This document shows positions 16,658-25,792 of a stretch of DNA of 64,000 nucleotides, piece by piece. The DNA comes from Clostridium porci (GTDB lineage Bacteria > Bacillota > Clostridia > Lachnospirales > Lachnospiraceae). The stretch covers positions 124,001 through 188,000 of the forward strand of contig NZ_VUMD01000007.1 of assembly GCF_009696375.1 (NCBI RefSeq), written 5' to 3'. The notes beneath the pieces were generated by a model that worked only from the letters and a program-made list of their open reading frames with translations, was not told the origin of the DNA and did no database searches. A program made the translations under genes and the position numbers. Position 1 is the first letter of the stretch. Each line of letters begins with the position of its first letter.

Positions 16658-17975
16658 TCAGCATCCCTCCGTACTTTCGTTTGAACATGTCGACTCGCTT
16701 CTGCTCCTGACGGGACAGGCCAAATCCCATAAAGCGGCAGGTATGATCGTTTTTCAAAATGCAGCAGCACATCCGTTTCCAGCTTGGGATATCCTTTGTG
16801 CTTTTAATGTCATCTGTTTGATCCGGGATATCCCCTATAAAAATCACACGGGATTTTTTATCCAGCGTATAGTTGGAAACTCCATTCCTTCGAATCTGAT
16901 AGCCACGTTCCTCCAGCTCCCGGATGGTTTCCTCCGACAGTCCTCCTCCCGTCTCATGCCAGAATTGTATAGAGGTCTTAAACTTTTTCACATAGTTATT
17001 CCGAAGCCGCCGCGGCAGTGTATCTAACAGAAATTTGGTATAGGACTGCCAGGTATGACCCTCAGGCAGTGTAATTTTCCGATACCCCATCGCTTTCGTC
17101 CGGCCATAGATAGCTCCAAAGTTGGCTCCCTGGACCCGTCCCACCAGCTTTACCCAGATTTCCGGATCAATCACACGGTACAGGTTCAGAGCATCCTTGG
17201 AGTAATCATTAAAAGGGGAAGCCACCCGCATCTGATCCGGCTTCAGCCCGGCTTTATAGTAGAGATCATACAGCTCATTGTAATCGTAATCAAACTTGTA
17301 GTTTGCTGCCCATATATCACTGTTGGACCAGTCATAGATGGGGGAGGCGCACCAGACATCCTTAAACTGTCTGGAAATCCAGCATTCATCCTTGTAACCG
17401 TATTTCTTATTTAAAAAGGCGCTGTAGCGCTGCAGGGATTCATCCGCACGGATACCAAGCAAACATACTGTTTTACCGCCTCCGCTCTGCTCTTTATAGA
17501 ACCTTCCAAACTGTTTTGCCAGATCCTCCTGCCTCATTCGATACTTATAATGATTAAAGGGCTTCTCTATATTAATCACATACGGATAAGCCGGCATTGG
17601 CCGCACCCAAAGCTCCTGCTTACGGTCATCCCATGGATACCAGAACATCTCGTAGCTTGAAAGCGCGGTGCGCGTTGCCATGGGCAGGCATACCCAGAAC
17701 GGATTAATCTCAGGCAGCAGCCGCTCAAAGGTGCGTATGACATACTCGGTTGTCACCGTGTACTGTGCCTCAAAGTCCTGGTGAAACACACCAACTGTCC
17801 GTTCTGGATAATGGATCCTTTTATAATCCATCAGCATATTCAAAAGAAGTCCGCTATCCTTTCCTCCACTGAAGGAGACATAGATGTTCTTAAATTCGCT
17901 GAACAGAAATTCAAAGCGTTTCTGGGTTGCCTCATATACCGTTGTTTTTAGATACTCCCTTCTCATTTTATTCAT
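16647..17975 (-). CDS. PAPS-reductase-family PP-loop protein, IbrA-like (DUF3440)
   Basis: 442 aa. The PP-loop (VSFSGGKDSGLLLNML, residues 33-48) marks the phosphoadenosine phosphosulfate reductase/ATP-sulfurylase-like fold. The rest matches the DUF3440 extension, with CLLGIRADESLQRY and IYDWSNSDIW, typical of IbrA. A Cys cluster (MCCCILKNDHTC) lies near the C-terminus. It overlaps the IbrB-like gene by 11 bases, so the two are translationally coupled. True assimilatory CysH proteins are smaller and sit with sulfate genes, which are absent here. Possible role: nucleotide-linked chemistry in gene control or DNA modification; unproven. Confidence 0.82.
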   Translation of the reverse strand: MNKMRREYLKTTVYEATQKRFEFLFSEFKNIYVSFSGGKDSGLLLNMLMDYKRIHYPERTVGVFHQDFEAQYTVTTEYVIRTFERLLPEINPFWVCLPMATRTALSSYEMFWYPWDDRKQELWVRPMPAYPYVINIEKPFNHYKYRMRQEDLAKQFGRFYKEQSGGGKTVCLLGIRADESLQRYSAFLNKKYGYKDECWISRQFKDVWCASPIYDWSNSDIWAANYKFDYDYNELYDLYYKAGLKPDQMRVASPFNDYSKDALNLYRVIDPEIWVKLVGRVQGANFGAIYGRTKAMGYRKITLPEGHTWQSYTKFLLDTLPRRLRNNYVKKFKTSIQFWHETGGGLSEETIRELEERGYQIRRNGVSNYTLDKKSRVIFIGDIPDQTDDIKSTKDIPSWKRMCCCILKNDHTCRFMGFGLSRQEQKRVDMFKRKYGGMLNGK

Positions 17976-18063
17976 CTCCTGAATTTTCTCTTTAGCAGGT
18001 ATTTCTTTCTTATATCTCTGAAGCCGGCCGTCCTTCGAACAGAGGCTTTTAAAGGACTCCGCA

Positions 18064-19800
18064 TTAAAGCATCCTATCTACCATCTCCATCACTGCCGCT
18101 CCCAGAGCCTCCGCCTTGGCATCCGCGTCTTCTATGGAGCTTCCCTTAATGCCGTAGTAGAATTTAATCTTAGGCTCCGTCCCAGATGGCCTGACGCAGA
18201 TCCATGCCCCGCCCTCCAAATCGTAGTAGAGAACATTGGAGGAAGGCAGACCCGTGGTTGTTTCCTCCCCTGTAGCCATGTCCTTAATGGTGTCTCTCTT
18301 GTAGTCTCTGGCAGACACTACCTGATAGCCGCCTACCTCCGTTGGGACATTGCTACGCAGAGTTTCCATTATGGATTGAATCTTTGCCAGCCCCTCAATT
18401 CCAGATAAACCAATGGACTTCACTGCATCTTTGTAATAGCCATACTTATCATACATAGCTACCATGGCATCCCACAGGGTCATGCCCTTCTGCTTATAGT
18501 AGGCGGCTGCCTCACAGAGGGCTGCCGTCGCCGAGATGGCGTCCTTATCTCTTGCATAAGTGCCGATTAAGCAGCCATAGCTCTCCTCCATACCGAACAG
18601 ATAAGAGCCGCGTCCTGTTTCCTCATTCTTAAGAATCTGCTTTCCTATCCACTTAAAGCCTGTCAGCACCTCTATAAGCTCACAGCCGTACTCCGCCGCC
18701 ACTGCGTCAATCAGATTCGTGGTAACGATTGACTTTATAACCTGTCCATCCCCAGGAATTTTTCCTGCCTCCTTCTTCTGGCTCAATACATACTCACACA
18801 AAAGAGAGCCGGACATATTGCCTGTGAGAGGAATATACTCTCCTGACCCGGCATCCTTCACGTATACGCCCAGGCGATCCGCATCCGGATCGGTTGCCAG
18901 CACCAGATCCGCGCCCTTTTCTCTGGCCAGCTTAAGCCCCAGCTCAAAGGCTTCCTCGGCCTCAGGATTGGGATAGCTTACGGTTGGAAAGTTCCCGTCT
19001 GGAAGTTCCTGCTCAGGCACTACATATACATGGGTAAAGCCAATTTCCTTCATCACTCTTCTGGCAGGAATATTGCCTGTTCCGTGAAGCGGCGTGTATA
19101 CAATGGTGATCTGATCCTGCATCCTGTCAATGGCCCTCTGGTTCACCACCTGGGCTTTCACCTGAGCTATGTATTTGTCGTCTATTTCCTTTCCTATCAC
19201 CTGATACTTGCCGGCAGCGACGGCAGACGCTTCATCTGTAGTCTTTACTTTGGACAAATCCTCAATAGCCAGAACCTCCTGGGTTACGCCCTGGTCATGA
19301 GGGGGCGTAAATTGTGCGCCATCCTCCCAATATACCTTGTAGCCGTTGTATTCCGGCGGATTATGACTGGCTGTGATATTGATTCCCGCAATGCATCCCA
19401 GCTCCCTCACTGCGTAGGACAGCTCCGGAGTAGGACGCAGAGACTCAAACTTGTAGGCCTTGATGCCGTTAGCCGCCAGGGTCATAGCTGCTTCCATAGC
19501 AAATTCCGGTGACATACGGCGGGAATCATATGCAATAGCCACACCTTTGTCTGCCCCGCCCTGCTTGATAATATAATTGGCAAGTCCCTGGGTGGCACGT
19601 CTTACCACATAAATATTCATACGGTTGATGCCGGCTCCAATTACGCCGCGCAGGCCCGCAGTGCCAAATTCCAGGTCCATGTAAAACCGTTCTTTAATGG
19701 CATTCTCATCCCCCTCAATGGCGCGAAGCTCTGCTTTTGTATCCTCATCAAAATAAGGATTCGTCAACCATTCCTGGTAAATTTTCATATAATCTTTCAT
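18064..19800 (-). CDS. pgcA: Phospho-sugar mutase (phosphoglucomutase/phosphomannomutase)
   Basis: 578-aa alpha-D-phosphohexomutase, interconverting hexose 1- and 6-phosphates for cell-wall and glycolipid precursors. Motifs in order: GTAGLRGVIGAGINRMN, active-site serine loop ITASHNPPEYNGYK (phosphoserine near residue 148), metal loop ATDPDADRLGVYV, GMEESYGC sugar loop, and phosphate loop RPSGTEPKIKFYY. Full length for PgcA/YhxB-type enzymes. ATG 19800 is preceded by GAAGGGAG; a promoter is predicted at 19844-19873. Confidence 0.95.
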   Translation of the reverse strand: MKDYMKIYQEWLTNPYFDEDTKAELRAIEGDENAIKERFYMDLEFGTAGLRGVIGAGINRMNIYVVRRATQGLANYIIKQGGADKGVAIAYDSRRMSPEFAMEAAMTLAANGIKAYKFESLRPTPELSYAVRELGCIAGINITASHNPPEYNGYKVYWEDGAQFTPPHDQGVTQEVLAIEDLSKVKTTDEASAVAAGKYQVIGKEIDDKYIAQVKAQVVNQRAIDRMQDQITIVYTPLHGTGNIPARRVMKEIGFTHVYVVPEQELPDGNFPTVSYPNPEAEEAFELGLKLAREKGADLVLATDPDADRLGVYVKDAGSGEYIPLTGNMSGSLLCEYVLSQKKEAGKIPGDGQVIKSIVTTNLIDAVAAEYGCELIEVLTGFKWIGKQILKNEETGRGSYLFGMEESYGCLIGTYARDKDAISATAALCEAAAYYKQKGMTLWDAMVAMYDKYGYYKDAVKSIGLSGIEGLAKIQSIMETLRSNVPTEVGGYQVVSARDYKRDTIKDMATGEETTTGLPSSNVLYYDLEGGAWICVRPSGTEPKIKFYYGIKGSSIEDADAKAEALGAAVMEMVDRML

Positions 19801-19843
19801 CCTATACTCCCTTCTGCATACTATATTATCTTGTTAAGATTAT

Positions 19844-19873
19844 ACTATAGGAAGGGACAAAAAGAAAGTGCAA
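19844..19873 (-). promoter_or_regulatory. Candidate promoter of the phospho-sugar mutase gene
   Basis: Minus strand TTGCAC (19873-19868), 18 bp, TATAGT (19849-19844), directly followed by an imperfect palindrome (ATTATCTT-GTT-AAGATTAT, about 19825-19843) that could be an operator over the start site. Confidence 0.5.
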
Positions 19874-19907
19874 CCCGTCAATCTTTTTCTCATTCAGCAG
19901 GACAGGG

Positions 19908-20966
19908 CTATGCCTGACAGTTGCTCCACAGCCGTTTCAGAAATCGGTTCCGCTCCGGCTGCTGGCCTTCCAGATTCTGGAGTTTTTCAATATTGCGGCC
20001 AGGAATCCAAGCCTTGTTGGTATTATAGTAAAAATTCAGCTGCTTCCAATATTTCTCAGGATACAAAAACAGGTAGTAAAGGCAGGCACGCTCTTTTTTA
20101 CTCATAGGCATTACACGCTCATAAGCGTCCAGCATGGAAAGGCCCAGATCAATGTTCCAGTCCTGTTTTTCCATGACCTTGCGCATAAAGCGGTACAAAT
20201 CAGAGGCCTGGATACCCAGATGCATCCGGTTGTACTCGATGATGGCAGTATAATTATTTCCCGTAAGCACATGATGCTGGTCCAGGTCTCCGTGGCATAG
20301 ATACAGAGGCTTTGCCTCTCCCGGCTTCCTTAGCCGGCGCACCTCTGCCGCTTCCAGCTCATCACAGCAGCCAGGGGCAGGCTCCTCCTGATTCCATAAG
20401 CCTTTGAGACCCTCAACTGCTTCCAGGGCCTGGGTGTAGAACATATCGTAATTCCCTATAACGCACAGCTCAAACTCTGATTTACCCCGCTTGCTCCTGA
20501 CGTAGTTTCTGGCCCGCTGCAGCTCCCGGTTATGGCGCTCCAGCTCGTTTTCCAGAGGCTCCGAAAGGGTGGAACCCATATTCCAGACTTCCTTAAAGGA
20601 AATGCGACGCAGCTGGCTATGGAGCATTCCCAAGCGTGACAATGCCTGCCGGATTTCAAAACCATCCTTTATGTTGCACTCCCGATCCGTAAACCATTCC
20701 TTTAGTATGTAGCGTGTTCCGTCTCCTGTTATGGATAAAAGGCTTCCCTCGTTATTCCTAATATACTGGTCTACCCTCAGACTTTCCCCGGCAGCAAGCG
20801 TTCCCAACACCTCGTCCTCAAATTCCAGACGCTTTACAGTTCCACGATATTCCTTTAATAGCCGGCAGCCACTTCGGGTCTCGCAAATCCACGAGCCGCG
20901 GCCCTTTCTTACAGATAGTACCTCCATGTCATATTGCTCTAAGGCTTCCACGTACTTCTCGTTCAT
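19908..20966 (-). CDS. CotS-like spore coat kinase-fold protein
   Basis: 352 aa of the CotS/aminoglycoside-phosphotransferase-like family. The phosphotransferase-like loop is YLCHGDLDQHHVLTG, in which the usual HGDxxxxN has His in place of the Asn. IIEYNRMHLGIQASDLYRFMRK follows, where the metal-binding DxD is also altered (EYN). Such features fit the atypical kinase-fold spore coat proteins of Clostridia. GGAGGGG precedes ATG 20966. Spore role inferred from family. Confidence 0.8.
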   Translation of the reverse strand: MNEKYVEALEQYDMEVLSVRKGRGSWICETRSGCRLLKEYRGTVKRLEFEDEVLGTLAAGESLRVDQYIRNNEGSLLSITGDGTRYILKEWFTDRECNIKDGFEIRQALSRLGMLHSQLRRISFKEVWNMGSTLSEPLENELERHNRELQRARNYVRSKRGKSEFELCVIGNYDMFYTQALEAVEGLKGLWNQEEPAPGCCDELEAAEVRRLRKPGEAKPLYLCHGDLDQHHVLTGNNYTAIIEYNRMHLGIQASDLYRFMRKVMEKQDWNIDLGLSMLDAYERVMPMSKKERACLYYLFLYPEKYWKQLNFYYNTNKAWIPGRNIEKLQNLEGQQPERNRFLKRLWSNCQA

Positions 20967-21141
20967 TTACAACCCCTCCACACTTTGGCGCAGCAGTCCC
21001 CTTATCTCCCGGAAACAGCCGCACTGACTCCCATTCATTTAGTCGAAACGGGAAGCTGCCGTTTCAGCTACTTCTAGGGTATGTAAAGAATTGGTTATTT
21101 ATGACAGAAAACCAGAGTGATAAGGAGCACCTGTGGAAGCT

Positions 21142-21190
21142 AAAAAAAGCCCGGCCCTGCTATGCTATAAAGCAACAGCAAAAACCGGGA
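21142..21190 (-). terminator. Terminator after trmL
   Basis: Minus strand CCCGG (21189-21185) pairs with CCGGG (21154-21150), with inner TGCT/AGCA pairing, then TTTTTTT. Directly past the trmL stop. Confidence 0.75.
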
Positions 21191-21200
21191 CATACGCAGC

Positions 21201-21713
21201 TTAGCTTTCCCTGCTCTTCCATTGAAGGCGGTGCAACTCCCCCTCCAGCTCCATTTTTTCAAATCCCTGCTGCCTTAAGGCTTCATAAAGGACAATGGAT
21301 ACGGAGTTAGAAAGGTTCAGGGAGCGGATCTCTCCCCACATGGGGATTCGAATGCAGCGATCTTCATTTTCTATCAGAAGCTCTTCCGGAATTCCGCCGC
21401 TCTCCTTGCCGAACATAAGATAACAGTCCGGCTCATAAGCAACGTCAGAGTACACCCTGTGGGCTTTGGTAGTGGCAAAATACAGCTTATTAAGGGCCTT
21501 TGGGTTCTTATCCAGAAAATCCTGGTAATCGCTGTACACCGTCACATCCAACTTCTCCCAATAATCCAGGCCTGCCCTGCGAAGAGCCTTCTCATTCAAC
21601 TTAAAGCCCAAAGGTTCAATGAGATGAAGCCTGGTTCCTGTGGCCGCGCAGGTTCGGCCGATATTTCCTGTATTGGCCGGCATTTCAGGTTCCAGGAGCA
21701 CAATGTTCATCAT
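21201..21713 (-). CDS. trmL: tRNA (cytidine/uridine 34-2'-O)-methyltransferase
   Basis: 170-aa SPOUT-class methyltransferase that 2'-O-methylates the wobble base of tRNA-Leu. The trefoil-knot motifs are present: NIVLLEPEMPANTGNIGRTCAATG, LMFGKESGGIPEELL, and RIPMWGEIRSLNLSNSVSIVLYE. Two adjacent ATG codons (21713, 21710) could start; the protein is normal in length. It begins 7 bases after the aminotransferase stop, so the Lrp-aminotransferase-trmL genes form one operon ended by the terminator at 21142-21190. Confidence 0.95.
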   Translation of the reverse strand: MMNIVLLEPEMPANTGNIGRTCAATGTRLHLIEPLGFKLNEKALRRAGLDYWEKLDVTVYSDYQDFLDKNPKALNKLYFATTKAHRVYSDVAYEPDCYLMFGKESGGIPEELLIENEDRCIRIPMWGEIRSLNLSNSVSIVLYEALRQQGFEKMELEGELHRLQWKSRES

Positions 21714-21719
21714 ACCATC

Positions 21720-22889
21720 CTACACCTTCCCGTCCAGCTTATCTACAAACCGTCTGATACGGCCCAACGCCTCCTTTAAGCTCTCCAGGGAGTAGGCGTA
21801 GGAAATCCTCACAAAGCCCTCTCCGCAGTCGCCAAAGGCAGTTCCCGGTACAACTGCTACCTTTTCCTTCTTTAAAAGCTCTGTAGCAAATTCCTCGGAG
21901 GTCATACCAAACCGCTTGATGTTAGGGAAGGTGTAAAATGCGCCCATCGGCTCAAAGCAGTCCACTCCCATCTCTTTAAAGGAATTAAGAAGGAAACGGC
22001 GCCGCTGATTATAGGACTCCCGCATCATAGCCACATCCCCATCTCCATTCTTCAAAGCAGACACAGCCGCATACTGGCTGGTGGTGGGCGCGCACATGAT
22101 AGCATACTGGTGGATCTTTAACATCTGCTCCAAAATAACCTTGGGAGCTGCCGCATAGCCCAGCCGCCAGCCAGTCATAGCGTAGGATTTGGAAAAGCCG
22201 TTAATAAGTACGGTTCTCTCCTTCATCCCCGGAATCGCCGCAATCGTGGCATGCTGATCCTTATATGTAAGCTCAGAATAGATTTCATCAGAGATAACAA
22301 AAAGATCCTTCTCTATAACAATTTTAGCAATTTCCTCCAAACGCTCCTTCTCCATAATGGCTCCGGTAGGATTGTTGGGGAAAGGCAGAACCAGAAGCTT
22401 CGTCCTTTCCGTAATCTTCTCCAGCAGCTTCTTAGGGGTAAGCTTAAATTCGTCCTTCTCCTCCAGCTCAATCACCACCGGAACTCCGTCTGCTAAGGCT
22501 ACGCAGGGTACATAGGAAACATAGCTGGGCTGAGGCACCAGCACCTCATCTCCTTCATTCAACATGGCCCGCATGGCAATATCAATGGCCTCGCTGCCAC
22601 CTACTGTCACCAGCACCTCCTGCTCCGGATCATAAGACACATCACATCTGCGCTTTAAATACCTGCAAATTTCCTCCTTTAACGGCTTAAGGCCCGCATT
22701 GGAGGTATAAAAGGTGCGCCCCTTTTCCAGAGAATAAATTCCCTCCTCCCGGATATGCCAGGGAGTTTCAAAGTCTGGCTCGCCTACTCCAAGGGATATG
22801 GCGTCCTTCATCTCACTTACAATGTCAAAGAACTTGCGGATTCCAGAAAATGGAATATTTACAATTTTATCTGAAACTGGATTTCTCAT
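21720..22889 (-). CDS. PLP-dependent aminotransferase class I/II
   Basis: 389-aa fold-type I aminotransferase. The substrate-binding N-terminus is SLGVGEPDFETPWHIRE. The PLP-lysine lies in INGFSKSYAMTGWRLGY, and the phosphate- and carboxylate-binding residues are in FPNNPTGAIM and GEGFVRISYAYS. Likely an alanine/aspartate/aromatic aminotransferase; the substrate cannot be fixed from sequence alone. The start (22889) overlaps the Lrp gene stop by 4 bases (ATGA), implying coupled translation and probable Lrp control. Confidence 0.92.
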   Translation of the reverse strand: MRNPVSDKIVNIPFSGIRKFFDIVSEMKDAISLGVGEPDFETPWHIREEGIYSLEKGRTFYTSNAGLKPLKEEICRYLKRRCDVSYDPEQEVLVTVGGSEAIDIAMRAMLNEGDEVLVPQPSYVSYVPCVALADGVPVVIELEEKDEFKLTPKKLLEKITERTKLLVLPFPNNPTGAIMEKERLEEIAKIVIEKDLFVISDEIYSELTYKDQHATIAAIPGMKERTVLINGFSKSYAMTGWRLGYAAAPKVILEQMLKIHQYAIMCAPTTSQYAAVSALKNGDGDVAMMRESYNQRRRFLLNSFKEMGVDCFEPMGAFYTFPNIKRFGMTSEEFATELLKKEKVAVVPGTAFGDCGEGFVRISYAYSLESLKEALGRIRRFVDKLDGKV

Positions 22890-23368
22890 AGGGTAATCAG
22901 CATCCTTTCATCCTGCATCGGCCCGCTAATAATGGTGCCGTGATCCTTGTATTTTTTCAATACGAAATGGGTTGCGGTACTCAGCACAGATTCCATAGGA
23001 GCCAGATGATCGGATACGAACTGCGCTACTTGGCGCATGGTTTTTCCCTCCAGAAATACGGTAAAGTCATAAGCTCCACTCATAAGATATACTGCCTCCA
23101 CCTCGCTGTACTGGTAGATGCGCTCTGCAATCTTGTCAAAGCCCATGCCTCTTTGGGGAGTTACCTTCACCTCAATCAAAGCCACTACTTTCTCATCACT
23201 GGTATTGTCCCAGTTAATGAGCGTATGATAGCCGCAGATAATATGCTCCTTCTCCATCTGTGCAATTTCATTGGCTACCGCCACTTCACTTTCCCCCAGC
23301 AAAGCAGCCAGATCCTTAAGGTCAATTCTGCTGTTCTTCTCAATTACTGCCAGAATCTTCTCTCTCAT
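22886..23368 (-). CDS. Lrp/AsnC family transcriptional regulator
   Basis: 160 aa. N-terminal winged helix-turn-helix (RIDLKDLAALLGESEVAVANEIAQME) and C-terminal RAM ligand-binding domain (VVALIEVKVTPQRGMGFDKIAERI, YLMSGAYDFTVFLEG). It is fused by a 4-base overlap to an aminotransferase gene, so it probably senses an amino acid and controls that operon. ATG 23368 follows GGAGGAAGG. Confidence 0.93.
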   Translation of the reverse strand: MREKILAVIEKNSRIDLKDLAALLGESEVAVANEIAQMEKEHIICGYHTLINWDNTSDEKVVALIEVKVTPQRGMGFDKIAERIYQYSEVEAVYLMSGAYDFTVFLEGKTMRQVAQFVSDHLAPMESVLSTATHFVLKKYKDHGTIISGPMQDERMLITL

Positions 23369-23413
23369 GTTTTCCTTCCTCCAACCTTTATTCCATTCAT
23401 AATCTCATATACA

Positions 23414-24022
23414 CTAGGAAGCAACCGAAATCCCCAGCCTTAACAGCTCATCCGGCTGCGGCCGCTCTAAAAACCCGATGGTTTCCCCGCCATGGCGTAT
23501 CTGCCTTGCAATACCCTCTGTAACGCAGCCCACTACCTCCGCCGGTATTCCTTCTCTGCGAAGGCGTCTTACCAGAGCTCCTCCACCCTCTGCCGCCATC
23601 AGAAGGCAGTTACCGCTGTAGAGACGGTAGGGATTCAGTCCAAAAAGCTCACAGAACTCCACCGTAATCTGCTTGACAGGAAAAAGCCGCAACTCCACAT
23701 CAATTCCTGCATGAAACACACCCGGCAAATTCCAAAGGGCAGCAAACACGCCGCCCTCTCCTGCAAATTTATAAGCGGTAACAGGGCTGTTTCCTGCCTC
23801 CAACTCATGCTTCATCCATTGTTCTGTGGAAAAACGCTCTCCTTCTTCCAGGCTGCGCAGAAATCCCGGAGCAAAATGCTTCCCCAAAATCTCTCTCTTC
23901 CTTTCTCCTATCAAAAGAGTGCCGGAAAATCCGGTGTAGCCTGCCATCACCAGCTCCTGGCCTGGTTTCATGAAGCCATCCCCTAATCCGAATCCGTCCT
24001 TTCCCTGTACTGTATTCCTCAT
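23414..24022 (-). CDS. AIR synthase-related protein
   Basis: 202 aa resembling the C-terminal domain of the PurM/HypE/ThiL/SelD ATP-binding superfamily. Recognisable parts are DLVLAGYTG-like ELVMAGYTGFSGTLL, FAGEGGVFAALWNL, and a Gly-rich GNCLLMAAEGGGALVRRLR. It lacks the N-terminal ATP-binding half seen in complete enzymes, so it may be catalytically reduced. It overlaps the VanW-like gene by 4 bases. Substrate unknown. Confidence 0.7.
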   Translation of the reverse strand: MRNTVQGKDGFGLGDGFMKPGQELVMAGYTGFSGTLLIGERKREILGKHFAPGFLRSLEEGERFSTEQWMKHELEAGNSPVTAYKFAGEGGVFAALWNLPGVFHAGIDVELRLFPVKQITVEFCELFGLNPYRLYSGNCLLMAAEGGGALVRRLRREGIPAEVVGCVTEGIARQIRHGGETIGFLERPQPDELLRLGISVAS

Positions 24023-25587
24023 CCCGGCGAAGACGCCTCTGGAACAGGAGTAATTTCAGCTGCTGGCGCAGGGGATGGGGAAGGCGCTGGCTCTTCCGGA
24101 GCAAGAAAGGGAGCTGGCTCTGCAGGCACCGGGGAGGGAGCTGGCTCTGTCACACCAGGGCCTCCCTCTATACCGGTTACAGGAGCTGACTCTGGGGGTA
24201 CTGTCTCTGTGGGCGCCGGAATCGTTGGATCCGGCAGCACCACTGCCGGAAGGGCGGGCCCCACACGGTAGATGGCCTTGGAGGCATTATAGCTGTCTGT
24301 GGAAAGCAGGGTTCTCTCCTTCTCCACCCCATCTACCGTAACGACCTTCCAGAGCCTGGATCGAAGCCCTGTGTGGGAGGACTGTACCTTCACCTGCTGT
24401 CCCGGAGCAAGGCTGTTGTCTACAATCAGCTGCGGCTCTCCCGGACTTGTAGTACCCAGAGTCTCGGAAACATATTCTACCTTCCGGTTTGCAGGGCGGG
24501 TTTCCTTTCCATAGATGGTAAAGGTAAGCTTTCGGTTTGCTGTATATCCCTCTACATAGATGGGAGTACTATAGTTATTTTTTATTTTGATGTCCTTATA
24601 GGTGCCTGCGATGGCTGCATCCCTGGAGGGTTTTACATAGGTCACTATCATCGAGTGATTCTGTCTCTGCACAATCTCCACCTCTGCTTCCAGAGCTGCA
24701 TTATACAGAGTGGTAGCTATCTGACATACACCGCCTCCGATGCTGTCTACCACCTGCCCGTTTTCGTAAGCCGCAGCAGTCTTATAGCCGTTTGCGTTGG
24801 TAAAGGGCTGAAGGCACTGGTAGCCTGAGAGCACCTCTCCCGGCATAAGCACATGGCCATTAATTTTCTCCGCTCCGACCGACAGATTGGTAGAACGGGC
24901 TGAACCGCTGCTGCTAAAATCTGTGGTAAAGGTTCCCAGTACATCGGTAATCGTGGACAAATCCTCTTTGGTAATGGCAGGCTCCTGCTCCTTAATCTGA
25001 GCTGTTACCTGGACTGGTTCCTTCAGGCCCCCGGCCAGAGCTTCATTCAATGCCGCTTCTGTGGCTGCCACATCAACGGTTCTGCCTGCCACAGAATCTG
25101 TGATTATAAATTTCCCATCTACCCTGGAGATGGCGGCATCCTGAGGCTCTGCCGTCATGCCCTGACACTGGGTATCCACAAAATCCTTCACCCTAGCAGA
25201 ATCCACCTCTGTATCCAGTTCCAGCTCCACCGGAGCGGACGCCAGTTTTTTTTCTGTCTTATATTGCTGAATCAGGCTGCCCCCAGCATACTGGCGGACT
25301 GCTTCATCTACTGCTTCCGTATTTTTCAAATGAAAGCCCAGATCCCCTGCTGTAGTTTCCACATTATGGCCGTCTATGATCAAGGTAATGCTCTGGCCTG
25401 ACATTTCATCAACATACTCTCCGATTGCTGCTCTGGCCTCCTCTGCCGTCATGCCTTCCAGGCTTTGGCCCCCCACGCTGATTCCTTCCGGCAGCACAGG
25501 CGCTGCCATGGCAATCACTGGAGAGGCCGCCCACAGTCCCATACTGATAAGGGCTGTCAGACCAGCTTTCTCCACTAATTTTTTCAT
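24019..25587 (-). CDS. VanW family protein with peptidoglycan-binding region
   Basis: 522-aa exported protein. Signal peptide 1-28 (KKLVEKAGLTALISMG...AMAAP). Two peptidoglycan-binding-4-like segments follow (about 35-215). The VanW domain is at about 225-360 (NLSVGAEKINGHVLMPGEVLS, GGGVCQIATTLYNAAL), and a G5-like region at 360-440. It ends in a low-complexity Pro/Ala/Glu tail (about 450-522) that could cross the wall. VanW function is not established despite the name. ATG 25587 follows GAGAGGAG. Confidence 0.9.
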   Translation of the reverse strand: MKKLVEKAGLTALISMGLWAASPVIAMAAPVLPEGISVGGQSLEGMTAEEARAAIGEYVDEMSGQSITLIIDGHNVETTAGDLGFHLKNTEAVDEAVRQYAGGSLIQQYKTEKKLASAPVELELDTEVDSARVKDFVDTQCQGMTAEPQDAAISRVDGKFIITDSVAGRTVDVAATEAALNEALAGGLKEPVQVTAQIKEQEPAITKEDLSTITDVLGTFTTDFSSSGSARSTNLSVGAEKINGHVLMPGEVLSGYQCLQPFTNANGYKTAAAYENGQVVDSIGGGVCQIATTLYNAALEAEVEIVQRQNHSMIVTYVKPSRDAAIAGTYKDIKIKNNYSTPIYVEGYTANRKLTFTIYGKETRPANRKVEYVSETLGTTSPGEPQLIVDNSLAPGQQVKVQSSHTGLRSRLWKVVTVDGVEKERTLLSTDSYNASKAIYRVGPALPAVVLPDPTIPAPTETVPPESAPVTGIEGGPGVTEPAPSPVPAEPAPFLAPEEPAPSPSPAPAAEITPVPEASSPG

Positions 25588-25612
25588 ATCTGCTCCTCTC
25601 CCGGCTAAACTG

Positions 25613-25723
25613 CTAATACGTCAACATACTAAGAGCCATAGGCACTATCATAGCCAGAATCAGAACTATAACGATTATAGTTGAGATAATTTTTTTAGTT
25701 TTTGGATTCCTCATATCGAACAT
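25613..25723 (-). CDS. 36-residue single-pass membrane microprotein
   Basis: A short gene starting at ATG 25723 with a good AGAGGTGA ribosome binding site at 6-9 nt. The product begins MFDMRNPKTKKII, a charged cytoplasmic stub, followed by a hydrophobic helix (IISTIIVIVLILAMIVPMAL) and ends SMLTY. It has the composition of a tail-anchored membrane peptide. It lies between the exonuclease and VanW genes on the same strand. I know of similar small hydrophobic proteins in Lachnospiraceae but no function. Confidence 0.65.
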   Translation of the reverse strand: MFDMRNPKTKKIISTIIVIVLILAMIVPMALSMLTY

Positions 25724-25792
25724 TGTACATTCACCTCTTTATTATAATATGCCTCAGATTTTCTTCTTTAGCCACAAGTTTTCAGATTATTA

